The notes beneath the pieces are model-generated. The model had not been told where the DNA came from. It did no database searches and saw only the letters and a list, made by a program, of their open reading frames with translations. A stretch of 64,000 nucleotides of DNA, taken from assembly GCF_900198195.1 (NCBI RefSeq), contig NZ_LT899436.1:868001-932000 (forward strand). Reading direction: 5' to 3'. Below are positions 52,725-60,797 of the stretch, piece by piece; position 1 is the first letter of the stretch, and every line of letters starts with the position of its first letter. The DNA comes from Tenacibaculum jejuense (GTDB lineage Bacteria; Bacteroidota; Bacteroidia; Flavobacteriales; Flavobacteriaceae). A program made the translations under genes and the position numbers.

Positions 52725-53228
52725 ATGACATTAGAAAGTAAACGGTTAATTATTAAAGAAGCTGAAGTTGGTGAAGCCGCTTTTTATTTTGAATTATTTA
52801 ACGATCCTGATTGGATTAAATATATTCATGATAAAGGGTTGAAATCTGTTGAAGAAACTGCTATATACTTGAAAGATATTTTAGCAAAGAATGCTAAGCT
52901 AAACGGATTAGGTTTCTTTTCGGTATTATTGAAAGAAACAAATGAGTTTATAGGAATGTCTTCAGCTATTCAGCGTGAAAAGTTAGATTTTGTTGATGTA
53001 GGTTACGGATTTTTACCTAAAGCAAGAGGAAAAGGATATGCGAGTGAAGCTACTTTGTTAATGATAGACTATATAAAGAAAAAGTTTCAACAAGAAAAAG
53101 TACTAGCTTTTACAGCTCCAGAGAATGAAAAATCACAACAATTATTGAAGAGATTAGGCTTTGAATATGTTGGATTAGAAACTGTTTTTGAAGGAGAGAA
53201 AGATTGTGTTTATGAATTTACTTTTTGA
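52725..53228 (+). CDS. GNAT acetyltransferase, RimJ-like
   Basis: The 167-residue protein begins LESKRLIIKEAEVGEAAFY, typical of the RimJ/RimL branch, with GFLPKARGKGYASEAT near residue 90 as acetyl-CoA motif and NEKSQQLLKRLGF near 128. Substrate unknown; small molecules or protein N-termini are both seen in this branch. The VOC gene follows after two bases, so the pair is likely co-transcribed with the cytochrome gene behind. Confidence 0.87.
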   Translation: MTLESKRLIIKEAEVGEAAFYFELFNDPDWIKYIHDKGLKSVEETAIYLKDILAKNAKLNGLGFFSVLLKETNEFIGMSSAIQREKLDFVDVGYGFLPKARGKGYASEATLLMIDYIKKKFQQEKVLAFTAPENEKSQQLLKRLGFEYVGLETVFEGEKDCVYEFTF

Positions 53229-53230
53229 TT

Positions 53231-53617
53231 ATGAAAATTGAACGTTTACATCATATAGCTATTATTTGTTCCGATTATGAAGTGTCTAAGTATTTTTACA
53301 CAGAAGTATTAGGTTTTACAGTTCAGCAAGAAATATATAGAGAAGAACGAAAATCATATAAATTAGATTTAGCTTTAGATAGTACATATTTGATAGAGTT
53401 ATTTTCTTTTCCAGATCCTCCAAGTCGACCTTCGTTTCCTGAAGCAACCGGACTTCGTCATATTGCATTTGCAGTGAAAGATTTAGAAAATTGGAAGTTG
53501 TATTTAGAAAATAAAAACATACATGTACAAGATATAAGAGTAGATGAGTTTACAGGAAAACGTTTCCTCTTCTTTAATGATCCTGATCATTTACCTATTG
53601 AATTGTATGAAATTTAA
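53231..53617 (+). CDS. VOC-family glyoxalase-like protein (GloA2/YaeR type)
   Basis: The start is placed at ATG 53231 (MKIERLHHIAI); an in-frame TTG at 53225 is less likely. The 128-residue protein matches the YaeR/GloA2 group: HHIAIICSDYEVSKYFYTEV (region 7-26), PEATGLRHIAFAVKDLE near 74 and FFNDPDHLPIELYE at the end. His8 or His7, His near 82 and the final Glu form the usual metal site. Likely a lyase or isomerase on small aldehyde adducts. Confidence 0.88.
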   Translation: MKIERLHHIAIICSDYEVSKYFYTEVLGFTVQQEIYREERKSYKLDLALDSTYLIELFSFPDPPSRPSFPEATGLRHIAFAVKDLENWKLYLENKNIHVQDIRVDEFTGKRFLFFNDPDHLPIELYEI

Positions 53618-53630
53618 ATAAAAAAGAACT

Positions 53631-54059
53631 ATGAAAATAACTAGGAATTTTATTCTTGGAGCAATAACGTCATGTGTTTTATTGTTCTTAATTTTTTGGA
53701 TGGTACAAATACAGTCGGATCAAAATACTCTAAGTATCTATAAAGAAAAGAAAGAAGATGTAATTCCGATTTCTTTAAAGTTATCTATTGAAAGAGGAAA
53801 GAAATTGTTTATAGAAGAAGATTGTTATAGTTGTCATAAACCAGATAAAAAAGATGGTTTTTTTCGCGTGGTTATTGATAGAGTTTCAAAGGAATGGCTG
53901 TATAAATTTATTAGAGATGAAAAAAGTTTAATAGAAGATAAAGATTCGGTAGTATTGTATTTGAGACAACGATTTAATCAGTCCAATGGAAAGCATGACA
54001 AAAAACATTTAACTAATGATCAGTTAAATGATATTTTAAATTACTTAAATAGTTTTTAA
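53631..54059 (+). CDS. Membrane-anchored c-type cytochrome-like protein
   Basis: The 142-residue protein has an N-terminal membrane anchor (residues 7-27) and one heme c motif CYSCH near residue 65 (EEDCYSCHKPDKKDG). The C-terminal helices (HDKKHLTNDQLNDILNYLNSF) resemble small class I cytochromes, but the axial Met is not obvious; a Met is lacking in the expected loop. Exposed to the periplasm and probably in electron transfer. It lies 14 bases after the VOC gene. Confidence 0.82.
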   Translation: MKITRNFILGAITSCVLLFLIFWMVQIQSDQNTLSIYKEKKEDVIPISLKLSIERGKKLFIEEDCYSCHKPDKKDGFFRVVIDRVSKEWLYKFIRDEKSLIEDKDSVVLYLRQRFNQSNGKHDKKHLTNDQLNDILNYLNSF

Positions 54060-54065
54060 CTATAA

Positions 54066-54596
54066 CTACTCAGTTAAATACAAATCAATAAGTCCTTCTG
54101 GAGTTTCTACTGCTATAGTTTTATTTTCGCGATCTACCTTAATAATAAAATCGTCAATCATTGGAATAAATATTTCTATTCCATCTCTATCAATTTCAAA
54201 TAAAGGCTGTGCAGCTGAATCATTAATACTTGTAATTGTTCCAACGTCACCGAAATTTTTATCGGTAATAGTAAAACCAATCACTTCATGATAATAAAAT
54301 TTATTTCCAGTAAGTTTTGGAAGTAAAGTTAGAGGTAAATAAATCCCAGCTTTCATAATCGCATCAGCATCAGCTTCAGAATCCACATCTTCAAATTTTA
54401 CACGAAACATCGTACTTTTACTTAAAGATGATTTTTCTATAAAAAAAGGAACCAGATTATTGCCTAATTCGACAAAAACTGATTCCAAATTTTTATAAAG
54501 ATGAGGTTCATCAGTATCTAACTTAATAATTACCTCGCCTTTAAAACTGTGTTTTTTAACGATTCTACCAAGATAAAAACAATCTTTAGTTTGCAT
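54066..54596 (-). CDS. rimM: Ribosome maturation factor RimM
   Basis: The 176-residue protein assists 30S assembly near S19. It has the typical N-terminal beta-barrel (YLGRIVKKHSFKGEVIIK near residue 8, GRI..HG-like) and the C-terminal PRC barrel (KFYYHEVIGFTI near 97; IFIPMIDDFIIKVD near 141). It follows rpsP after 15 bases, the common bacterial order. Confidence 0.95.
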   Translation of the reverse strand: MQTKDCFYLGRIVKKHSFKGEVIIKLDTDEPHLYKNLESVFVELGNNLVPFFIEKSSLSKSTMFRVKFEDVDSEADADAIMKAGIYLPLTLLPKLTGNKFYYHEVIGFTITDKNFGDVGTITSINDSAAQPLFEIDRDGIEIFIPMIDDFIIKVDRENKTIAVETPEGLIDLYLTE

Positions 54597-54611
54597 TATC
54601 GTTATACTTTT

Positions 54612-55112
54612 TTACTCTTCGCTATCTCCACCTTCTTCAGTAGCAGCATCTTCGCTATCTACTACAGGAGCTTTTGCAGCAATACGAGCTTCGTTAACAG
54701 CTTTTTCAGCTTCTAAAGCTTTCGCTTTAGCATCTTCTTTAGCTTTTGCTAAACCATCAACTTTACCAGCTACTTTACTAGCTTTTTCTTCTAACCATGC
54801 AGTAAACTTAGCTTCAGCTTGCTCTTCTGTTAAAGCACCTTTTCTAACACCTCCAGCTAAATGATGCTTTAATAAAGCACCTTTATAAGATAATAAAGCT
54901 CTTGCAGTATCAGTAGGTTGAGCACCATTTTCTAACCACTTTACAGATGCATCTACATCTAAATTGATTGTAGCAGGGTTAGTGTTAGGGTTGTACGTTC
55001 CAAGTTTTTCTAAGAAACGACCGTCTCTTTTTGCTCTTGAGTCTGCAGCAACTACCCAATAAAATGGTTTTCCTTTTTTACCGTGTCTTTGTAAACGAAT
55101 TTTTACAGGCAT
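54612..55112 (-). CDS. rpsP: 30S ribosomal protein S16
   Basis: The 166-residue protein begins MPVKIRLQRHGKKGKPFY, and continues with RDGRFLEKLGTYNP near residue 30 and the S16 core to about residue 80. The remaining half is an Ala/Lys/Glu-rich extension, as in Bacteroidota S16 proteins, which are about twice the length of the E. coli protein (82 residues). First gene of the rpsP-rimM unit. Confidence 0.97.
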   Translation of the reverse strand: MPVKIRLQRHGKKGKPFYWVVAADSRAKRDGRFLEKLGTYNPNTNPATINLDVDASVKWLENGAQPTDTARALLSYKGALLKHHLAGGVRKGALTEEQAEAKFTAWLEEKASKVAGKVDGLAKAKEDAKAKALEAEKAVNEARIAAKAPVVDSEDAATEEGGDSEE

Positions 55113-55250
55113 ACTTGTTAAATTTTAAGGTTCACGACCTTGATTATTAATCTATTAATTTTTTAAACTCGAAAATATTTCGAATTTTGAGTGTGCAAAT
55201 TTATAAAACTTATTTGAATAAAATGCTCATTCACAGTTTTATTTACACAA

Positions 55251-55278
55251 AAAAGCACCTGAAAAACCAGGTGCTTTT
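55251..55278. terminator. Terminator downstream of the cold-shock gene
   Basis: A perfect 11-base stem AAAAGCACCTG/CAGGTGCTTTT with a six-base loop; T-rich on both strands. It lies beyond the cold-shock stop on the minus strand. Confidence 0.9.
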
Positions 55279-55301
55279 TAAAAATTAAATGTTGTTATAT
55301 A

Positions 55302-55493
55302 TTAAATTACTCTAACACTTACAGCGTTTAATCCTTTTTTTCCTTCTTTAAGTTCGAACTCTACTTCATCACCCTGTCTGATATCATCTATTAGTCCTGA
55401 GATATGTACAAAATACTCTGTTCCTGAATTTGACTCTGTAATAAATCCAAAACCTTTAGATTCATTAAAGAACTTTACCGTTCCTTGTTTCAT
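55302..55493 (-). CDS. Cold-shock domain protein (CspA family)
   Basis: The 63-residue protein is a single cold-shock domain: MKQGTVKFFNESKGFGFI with RNP1 (KGFGFI) and RNP2 (YFVHIS), followed by GDEVEFELKEGKKG. It binds single-stranded nucleic acid, typically as an RNA chaperone. Short even for the family. Monocistronic with a strong terminator; the 90-base upstream gap could hold a regulatory leader, but I saw no definite structure. Confidence 0.95.
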   Translation of the reverse strand: MKQGTVKFFNESKGFGFITESNSGTEYFVHISGLIDDIRQGDEVEFELKEGKKGLNAVSVRVI

Positions 55494-55583
55494 TATAAAA
55501 AAATGTATTAAATATTAAAGCTGCAATTTAAGATTTAATTCTCAGTAAATCAGAGTTTTTTTTGACTTTATTTTTTAACTATC

Positions 55584-56681
55584 TTACAATAAGCGTTTTT
55601 GGTTTTCAAAAAAGGAATCGGCTTGTAATTTCATTAGGTTTTGAGCCATTTTTTGCTTGTAATTATAAAGTTCTTCTTCCGATTTTAAATCGTTATAAAT
55701 TTCAGTATTGATATGTGTATCAGTATCCATTATTTTTTCTCTCTGATCTATCTGTTGTTGAATCCAAGTTCTTATCTTAGAAGTTCTATTTTCTAATTTA
55801 TAATCATATTCACTTTTACTACTGATAAGTTTTGTGAAAATTGGAGATGTTTCTATAGCTAAAAACAATAAGAAAATAAATAAAGAAGGCATCCATGGAA
55901 GTTGATCTAAAGCATTTATTCGAGCCATTAACCCGTCATAATTAGCAATAATTGGTTGAGAATTTGTTTCCGAATCTTTTTGTTGTTGAATTAAAGAAGC
56001 GATTTCTGATTCTTTAGCGTTGATTTTTTCTTGGTTATTCTTTTTCAATTCAGAAAGTTGTGCCAATGAAGCATCATGTTTTTCTCTTTTTTCTTTATAA
56101 ACAGGACCTTTACCTTTTAGTTTGGTTCCTTTTCTTCCTTCTGCTTCTGCTATATATGTTTCGTAAAGTTGATTGGTTTCTTGTTCTTTTAAATTAATTT
56201 CTTCTTTTAAATCTGAAATTTCAGTTTGAAGCTTTGTTATTTCAGGAGTAAACTGTGCCGCAATTTGATTTTTATTATCTAAGGTCATTTGATTCTTTTC
56301 TGTCAATAATACCTGATTAATTTCTTTTTCAAAAATCTTTAATTCCAGAGGTTTAGAAATCACTACTGCGATTATTACAGCTAATAAAAGTCTAGGGAAA
56401 GCTTGTGCAAATTCTTTAAGAAAACTATCTTTTTTTCTGAGTGTAGAAACTATGTATCTGTCTAAATTAAAGATGAGTAATCCCCAAACAATACCAAAGA
56501 ATACAGCAGTATACATATTGTTAAATACGGTATATAAAGCATAACTACTAGCTATTGTAGCCATTAAGGCAGTGAAAAAAACTGTAGCTCCAATACCAGC
56601 ATATTTATTTTGTTCACCATTAGAGCAATTTTGTATCAGATCGAGATCTACACCTGAACATAAAAGAAAGAAACGTTTCAT
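55584..56681 (-). CDS. DUF4407 membrane protein
   Basis: The 365-residue protein has the DUF4407 start (FLLCSGVDLDLIQNCSNGEQ, YAGIGATVFFTALMAT), membrane helices near residues 32-50, 55-75 and 95-112, a long coiled coil (about 125-250) and a last membrane helix near 262-280. The conserved FNLDRYIVSTLRK (near 82) is typical. Function unknown; the architecture suggests an inner-membrane protein with a long coiled-coil loop. Monocistronic between terminators. Confidence 0.85.
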   Translation of the reverse strand: MKRFFLLCSGVDLDLIQNCSNGEQNKYAGIGATVFFTALMATIASSYALYTVFNNMYTAVFFGIVWGLLIFNLDRYIVSTLRKKDSFLKEFAQAFPRLLLAVIIAVVISKPLELKIFEKEINQVLLTEKNQMTLDNKNQIAAQFTPEITKLQTEISDLKEEINLKEQETNQLYETYIAEAEGRKGTKLKGKGPVYKEKREKHDASLAQLSELKKNNQEKINAKESEIASLIQQQKDSETNSQPIIANYDGLMARINALDQLPWMPSLFIFLLFLAIETSPIFTKLISSKSEYDYKLENRTSKIRTWIQQQIDQREKIMDTDTHINTEIYNDLKSEEELYNYKQKMAQNLMKLQADSFFENQKRLL

Positions 56682-56719
56682 ACTATTAATAACGACCTAG
56701 CTTGGTGTTTGTTACAAAA

Positions 56720-56743
56720 AAAAGCCTCTTTTAAGAGGCTTTT
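56720..56743. terminator. Terminator downstream of the M56 gene
   Basis: AAAAGCCTCTT pairs with AAGAGGCTTTT; on the minus strand a long T run follows. It lies six bases past the M56 stop. Confidence 0.85.
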
Positions 56744-56748
56744 AACTA

Positions 56749-59094
56749 TTATTTGATATTATCTGAATTTAGTAATTTCGTTAGTTTGTCTTCACTTTTG
56801 GTTAAATACATGTTTAATACACTTTTTTCTCTATTTGCATAAGCTCCTCCGATGAAGTACTCTTTTTTGTTCTTTGCTAAATCATAGTACTTATTTTTTG
56901 AAATTTTTTTCTCTTCCAAGAAATAATTAGTTAAAACATTATTATTAATGTTTTCTGGAGTCTCTTTTTCTAGAATAACTTTTTTCGTTTCTTTTTTTTC
57001 ATTTTTGTATATAGTCGGATAAACTACTTCTTTAGAAACTTGCCAAGTCTTGTTACTCGTTTTATGTTTTGGTGGTGTAGGAATATCATTTTTTTCTCCT
57101 TTTTTAACTTTAGGATATGTTCTTTTTGGAGGAGGAGGAATATTGGTAGAATCACCTTTTCTAACTACTGCGCCGTGAGGTGATAAACTGTTTTCTGGTG
57201 TAATTAATTCTCCAGATTCAGTTACTTCTTGTCCGAAGCGGTTGTAGTACGTTGTTCCATTTTCATTTTTTATAAAATAAAGTGTTTCTCCATTTTGATC
57301 ATAGAATCCCTTTTCTTTTTCAGCCTTAGGTTTTGGTGGCGGTGGAATATTTGTTTGACCTCCTTTTTTTACAGTTGGATAATTTTTTGTATTTCTTTTA
57401 GTAATTAAATAGAATTGATACGGCTGAGGAAATCTTTTATTTCTAGCGTTTTTATAAATGAAACTTTTAGAATAATGTTTAAAATCAGAAGGTTTATAAT
57501 TTTTTAATACTGAGTTTTTAGCAACTTTCCCATCGATCCAAATAGCGTATTTCTTAGTGTTTTGTAATTCTTTTAGCAATTTAGCATTTACTTTCTTTTT
57601 AGAAATTTTCCTCGGTGGAGGAGGAGGTGGTAACATTTTTCTCTCTTCTGGTGTTAACTCTGAAAATTTTTTAGTTATTCGTTTTCCTTCTTTAGTTGAG
57701 TAGGTAAGTGTCTTCTTTTTTTGATTTACAATTCGTTTTTTTGGAATAGAATCTTTGTCTTTCCAGATTTTTATAGCTTCTCCATTAGGAAGTTTACGAT
57801 ATAATGTATCTTTTTCTTGCACTGGGAATTCAAGATTAAGATCATCAATTTTTTTTAATTCTTTTTCTAAATGTTTTTGAACTGAAGCTTCATCATAAGG
57901 AATAATTCCGTTCTGATTTAGGTATTGTTTTTTACCGTTAAGCAGTGGGAATTTAAGATTTATCCAAGCAGTGTTTTTCAATCCAGAAAATGTAATATCA
58001 TTCTCAGTTGCTTTTATAGAAAACGCATATTCACTTCCGGATACGCGGTTTTTATTTGTAAAACCGAAATCGGTAATAATATGTTCTTCATTTAAAGGTA
58101 TAGCTAGTTTAGCCCATCTTTCACAGTTATAACATTTTAGTTTAATTTCATTACCATTTTTTTCAACGGATGCAAGGAAAAGTTCTGAGTTTGCTTTTTC
58201 TTTAGTCTCAATTTCAGCTGGATTGTTATAAGCTTCAGCCCGTTCAGCAAGTGAAAATAAAAGTCCGCATAGCAATGGAATAACACTCATCTTTTTTAGC
58301 AAAATTGCTTTGCCAGATTTTTGTTTAGTCATCATAAGTAATCTTTTTTTAGTTAAAATAAAATTCAAATTACTGGCCAAGTAATATTTTTTTGAATCAG
58401 AACTTCTCTTTAATAAAAGCTCTTGATATGTAATAGTATTGTTGTAAGTATCGATAACAGATGCGTCTGCTAAAAACTCATGATTTAATCTTATGGCTTT
58501 TTTTAGGTAAATAAAAAGCGGATTAAACCAAAAAATAGCATGCAAAAGTTCTATGAGAATAATATCGAAAGTATGATGTTGTGTAACATGAGTAAGCTCA
58601 TGCGTAAAAAGTTCTTTTTCTATAGTTTTATTATGGTATTCGTTTTTATTAATGAAAATGTAATTCCAAAAAGTATGCGGAGCTATTTCATCTTCAACCA
58701 AAACAAGTTTAGCATTATAAAAGCTAATAATTTCGTTGTTTTTAATTCGGCTAAAAATATTATAAAGATTCTTTGAGAATCGAAATAGCAAAACACCAAC
58801 TATAATAATATATATTGTTTGAAAAAGTAAAGTGAAATCAAAGTAATTAGTTTCTGTATCAATTTTACTTGTGGTAGCACTAACTGATTCTTCGAATGTT
58901 TGAGGAATTAGAAGTTCAGCAGTTAATGTAGGTTCTATATAAATTGTATACTCAGGAACCAGAAAAGAAAACAATAAACCTCCAATTAAAAAGAAACGAT
59001 TGAAGTTGTGCATCTTTTCTTTTTGCAATACAAAATGATAAAAGATCAAAAGTATTCCAAGACAAATCGTAAACTTTAGAAGGTAATTAATCAT
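56749..59094 (-). CDS. BlaR1-like M56 metallopeptidase
   Basis: The 781-residue membrane protein begins with hydrophobic helices (residues 1-50 and 85-110) and carries the M56 zinc motif LFTHELTHVTQHH (HEXXH near residue 168) followed by LNHEFLADASVI near 204, which supplies the third ligand. It is the expected protease partner of the BlaI-type repressor encoded just upstream, with an eight-base overlap. There is no penicillin-binding sensor domain; instead the C-terminal half is periplasmic-type sequence with three proline-rich boxes (LPPPPPPRK near 485, NIPPPPK near 580 and 650, DIPTPPK near 665). The signal it responds to is unknown. Confidence 0.9.
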   Translation of the reverse strand: MINYLLKFTICLGILLIFYHFVLQKEKMHNFNRFFLIGGLLFSFLVPEYTIYIEPTLTAELLIPQTFEESVSATTSKIDTETNYFDFTLLFQTIYIIIVGVLLFRFSKNLYNIFSRIKNNEIISFYNAKLVLVEDEIAPHTFWNYIFINKNEYHNKTIEKELFTHELTHVTQHHTFDIILIELLHAIFWFNPLFIYLKKAIRLNHEFLADASVIDTYNNTITYQELLLKRSSDSKKYYLASNLNFILTKKRLLMMTKQKSGKAILLKKMSVIPLLCGLLFSLAERAEAYNNPAEIETKEKANSELFLASVEKNGNEIKLKCYNCERWAKLAIPLNEEHIITDFGFTNKNRVSGSEYAFSIKATENDITFSGLKNTAWINLKFPLLNGKKQYLNQNGIIPYDEASVQKHLEKELKKIDDLNLEFPVQEKDTLYRKLPNGEAIKIWKDKDSIPKKRIVNQKKKTLTYSTKEGKRITKKFSELTPEERKMLPPPPPPRKISKKKVNAKLLKELQNTKKYAIWIDGKVAKNSVLKNYKPSDFKHYSKSFIYKNARNKRFPQPYQFYLITKRNTKNYPTVKKGGQTNIPPPPKPKAEKEKGFYDQNGETLYFIKNENGTTYYNRFGQEVTESGELITPENSLSPHGAVVRKGDSTNIPPPPKRTYPKVKKGEKNDIPTPPKHKTSNKTWQVSKEVVYPTIYKNEKKETKKVILEKETPENINNNVLTNYFLEEKKISKNKYYDLAKNKKEYFIGGAYANREKSVLNMYLTKSEDKLTKLLNSDNIK

Positions 59095-59461
59095 TGTTTT
59101 GTTCTTTAATTTGATGATCTATAATCTTTCTCAATTCTTTTAATTCATCAACAGACAAATCGGTTTCTTTAGTGAAAAATGAAGCAAACTGACTGGCAGA
59201 ATCATTAAAAAAGTTTTTAATCAAACCATTAACATGTTTAGAGAAATAGTCTGTTTTCTTTACTAAAGGAAAATATTCTCTAGATTTTCCATAAAGCTTA
59301 TAATCAATAAAACCTTTGTCTTTCATACGCTTTAAAAGCGTAGCTAAAGTTGTGTTCGCAGGTTTTGGATCAGGAAATTCTAATAACAAATCTTTCATAA
59401 AAGCTTTGTTTAGTTTCCATAAATATTGCATTACTTGCTCTTCAGATTTTGATAATTTCAT
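59087..59461 (-). CDS. BlaI/MecI-family transcriptional repressor
   Basis: The start is set at MKLSKSEEQVMQYLWKL (ATG 59461); codons further upstream run through the operators. The 124-residue protein has the winged helix (KPANTTLATLLKRMKDKGFI near residue 36, region; YKLYGKSREYFPLV near 57) and the dimerisation tail. BlaI repressors bind TACAnnTGTA-type dyads and are cut when the M56 partner is activated. Two such dyads lie 21-63 bases upstream, pointing to autoregulation of the blaI-M56 operon. Confidence 0.93.
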   Translation of the reverse strand: MKLSKSEEQVMQYLWKLNKAFMKDLLLEFPDPKPANTTLATLLKRMKDKGFIDYKLYGKSREYFPLVKKTDYFSKHVNGLIKNFFNDSASQFASFFTKETDLSVDELKELRKIIDHQIKEQNND

Positions 59462-59481
59462 TTCTACAGAATTAGAACTTG

Positions 59482-59497
59482 TTCTACAAATGTAGAA
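59482..59497. promoter_or_regulatory. BlaI-type operator 1, overlapping the -7 box
   Basis: TTCTACAAATGTAGAA is a perfect dyad with the TACA/TGTA core of BlaI/MecI sites. On the minus strand it contains TACATTTG, which fits the -7 consensus TAnnTTTG, so repressor and sigma factor would compete. Confidence 0.85.
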
Positions 59498-59508
59498 AAT
59501 AAATTTTA

Positions 59509-59524
59509 TTCTACAAGTGTAGAA
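59509..59524. promoter_or_regulatory. BlaI-type operator 2
   Basis: TTCTACAAGTGTAGAA is a second dyad identical to operator 1 except for the centre, 27 bases away centre to centre. On the minus strand it supplies a TTG at roughly the -33 position; on the plus side it lies just upstream of the promoter of the PepSY-like gene. Confidence 0.85.
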
Positions 59525-59547
59525 TATGTTTTTTTGTAACAACTTTC

Positions 59548-59555
59548 TATTTTTG
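59548..59555 (+). promoter_or_regulatory. -7 box (TATTTTTG) directly before a start codon
   Basis: Matches TAnnTTTG and ends only four bases before the ATG at 59560, which would give a leaderless or almost leaderless transcript. Confidence 0.4.
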
Positions 59556-59559
59556 CAAT

Positions 59560-60123
59560 ATGAAATTAGTTGTTTTAATAAGCTTGTTTATTTGTTTTAC
59601 AATGAGTTCTCAGTATAAATATGAACGAGAATTTAGGTTAAATGTAGAAGAAGTTCCAATATCTGCTGTTCAATTTATTAAGCAGTTTCAGTTTAAAAAG
59701 AAAGTAAAATGGTATGGAGAAGAAAGTCAAGATGGAAAAACTTTTGAGGCAAAAACGTATTACAACGCTAAAAAATATAGTTTAGAGTTTGATGCTAAAG
59801 GAGAAATATTAGATGTTGAAATCAAAGTAAGGTTACATAGTTTGAATAAATCTGACCAAGAGATGATTAAAAAGCGATTACAAAAGGTTTTTTCAAAATA
59901 TAAGATTAAGAAATTACAACTTCAGTTTTCAGGAAAAGAATTATTATCAAGAATCAAAGTGTTTGAAAAAACAGGAGATTACAGTACTAGTTTTTTTGAA
60001 CTTGTGGTTTCTGGTAAAACAGGGAAGGAGCGAAAACTATTCGAAATCTTAATGAATAGGAAAGGAGAGATTGTTAAAAAGCTTGAATTTAAAGTTTTGA
60101 ATTCAGATAATTTAGAATTTTAA
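59560..60123 (+). CDS. PepSY-like secreted protein
   Basis: The 187-residue protein has a signal peptide (to MSSQ, residue 18) and a PepSY-like pattern (KKKVKWYGEESQDGKTFEAK near 47, region; KKYSLEFDAKGEILDVEIK near 71), repeated more weakly in the second half. Such domains bind or inhibit peptidases, or scaffold envelope proteins. It overlaps the DUF2490 gene by one base (TAATG) and is divergent from the BlaI operon with both operators between, so the two transcripts may share control. A protease-inhibitor role toward M56 is only a speculation. Confidence 0.75.
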   Translation: MKLVVLISLFICFTMSSQYKYEREFRLNVEEVPISAVQFIKQFQFKKKVKWYGEESQDGKTFEAKTYYNAKKYSLEFDAKGEILDVEIKVRLHSLNKSDQEMIKKRLQKVFSKYKIKKLQLQFSGKELLSRIKVFEKTGDYSTSFFELVVSGKTGKERKLFEILMNRKGEIVKKLEFKVLNSDNLEF

Positions 60124-60770
60124 TGCGTAGTATTTTTATTTTCGTTTTTGTCTTGTTTGTAGGGAAGATTACGAGTCAAACTAATTTTTCTGCGGGAGTT
60201 TTACCTAAAGTTGTTACTTCATTTAAAATATCACCTAAAATGAAATGGGTGAATAGTATAGAATCTAGAGAGTTTTTTTATGATGAAAAGTTTGAACTGA
60301 CGCATAGTTTAGTCGATGTCTCAACTATTTTTTCACTAAAAACAGAAATGAATAATAAATTAAATTTTGGATTCATTTTTCGATTCAAAGATGGTGAAGT
60401 TGAGTACAGATCGTTACAACATTATAATATTATTCATAGTCTTGAGCAATTTCAAATGGGCCATCGATTTGCTTTTGAGCAGTTTTACGATGATGTGATT
60501 AATTTAAGAGGACGATATCGATTTACAATCCAACGCGCTTTGAATGGAGATAAGATTGATGTTTTCGAATGGTATTTAAAACTGTCTAATGAATATTTGT
60601 GGCAATTTAATGATGAGAATTTAGAAATAAGATTAGCGCCAAATTTAGGATATCGATTAAGTAAAAGAAATAAAATAGAGTTTGGTGTAGAATATAGAGC
60701 GGCGAATTTTATCAGAGAGTTAAACAAAAATGAATTATGGATGCGATGTACAATGTATATATCATTATAA
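60123..60770 (+). CDS. DUF2490-type outer-membrane beta-barrel protein
   Basis: The 215-residue protein has a signal peptide (to ITSQ, residue 19) and short beta-strand repeats with the DUF2490-like pattern around QMGHRFAFEQFYDD (near 109) and LRGRYRFTIQRAL (near 127), plus EWYLKLSNEYLWQF and a final barrel strand. Probably a small outer-membrane barrel. Translationally coupled to the PepSY-like gene; function unknown. Confidence 0.75.
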   Translation: MRSIFIFVFVLFVGKITSQTNFSAGVLPKVVTSFKISPKMKWVNSIESREFFYDEKFELTHSLVDVSTIFSLKTEMNNKLNFGFIFRFKDGEVEYRSLQHYNIIHSLEQFQMGHRFAFEQFYDDVINLRGRYRFTIQRALNGDKIDVFEWYLKLSNEYLWQFNDENLEIRLAPNLGYRLSKRNKIEFGVEYRAANFIRELNKNELWMRCTMYISL

Positions 60771-60771
60771 A

Positions 60772-60797
60772 AAAAATCCGCTAAAAAGCGGATTTTT
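60772..60797. terminator. Bidirectional terminator between convergent genes
   Basis: A perfect 10-base stem AAAAATCCGC/GCGGATTTTT with a six-base loop; its right arm overlaps the stop of the DUF3857 gene. Confidence 0.9.

Noticed and set aside
59462..59542. N-terminal extension of the BlaI repressor
   Set aside because: It would be translated from the two operator dyads and promoter; the ATG at 59461 starts the conserved domain.
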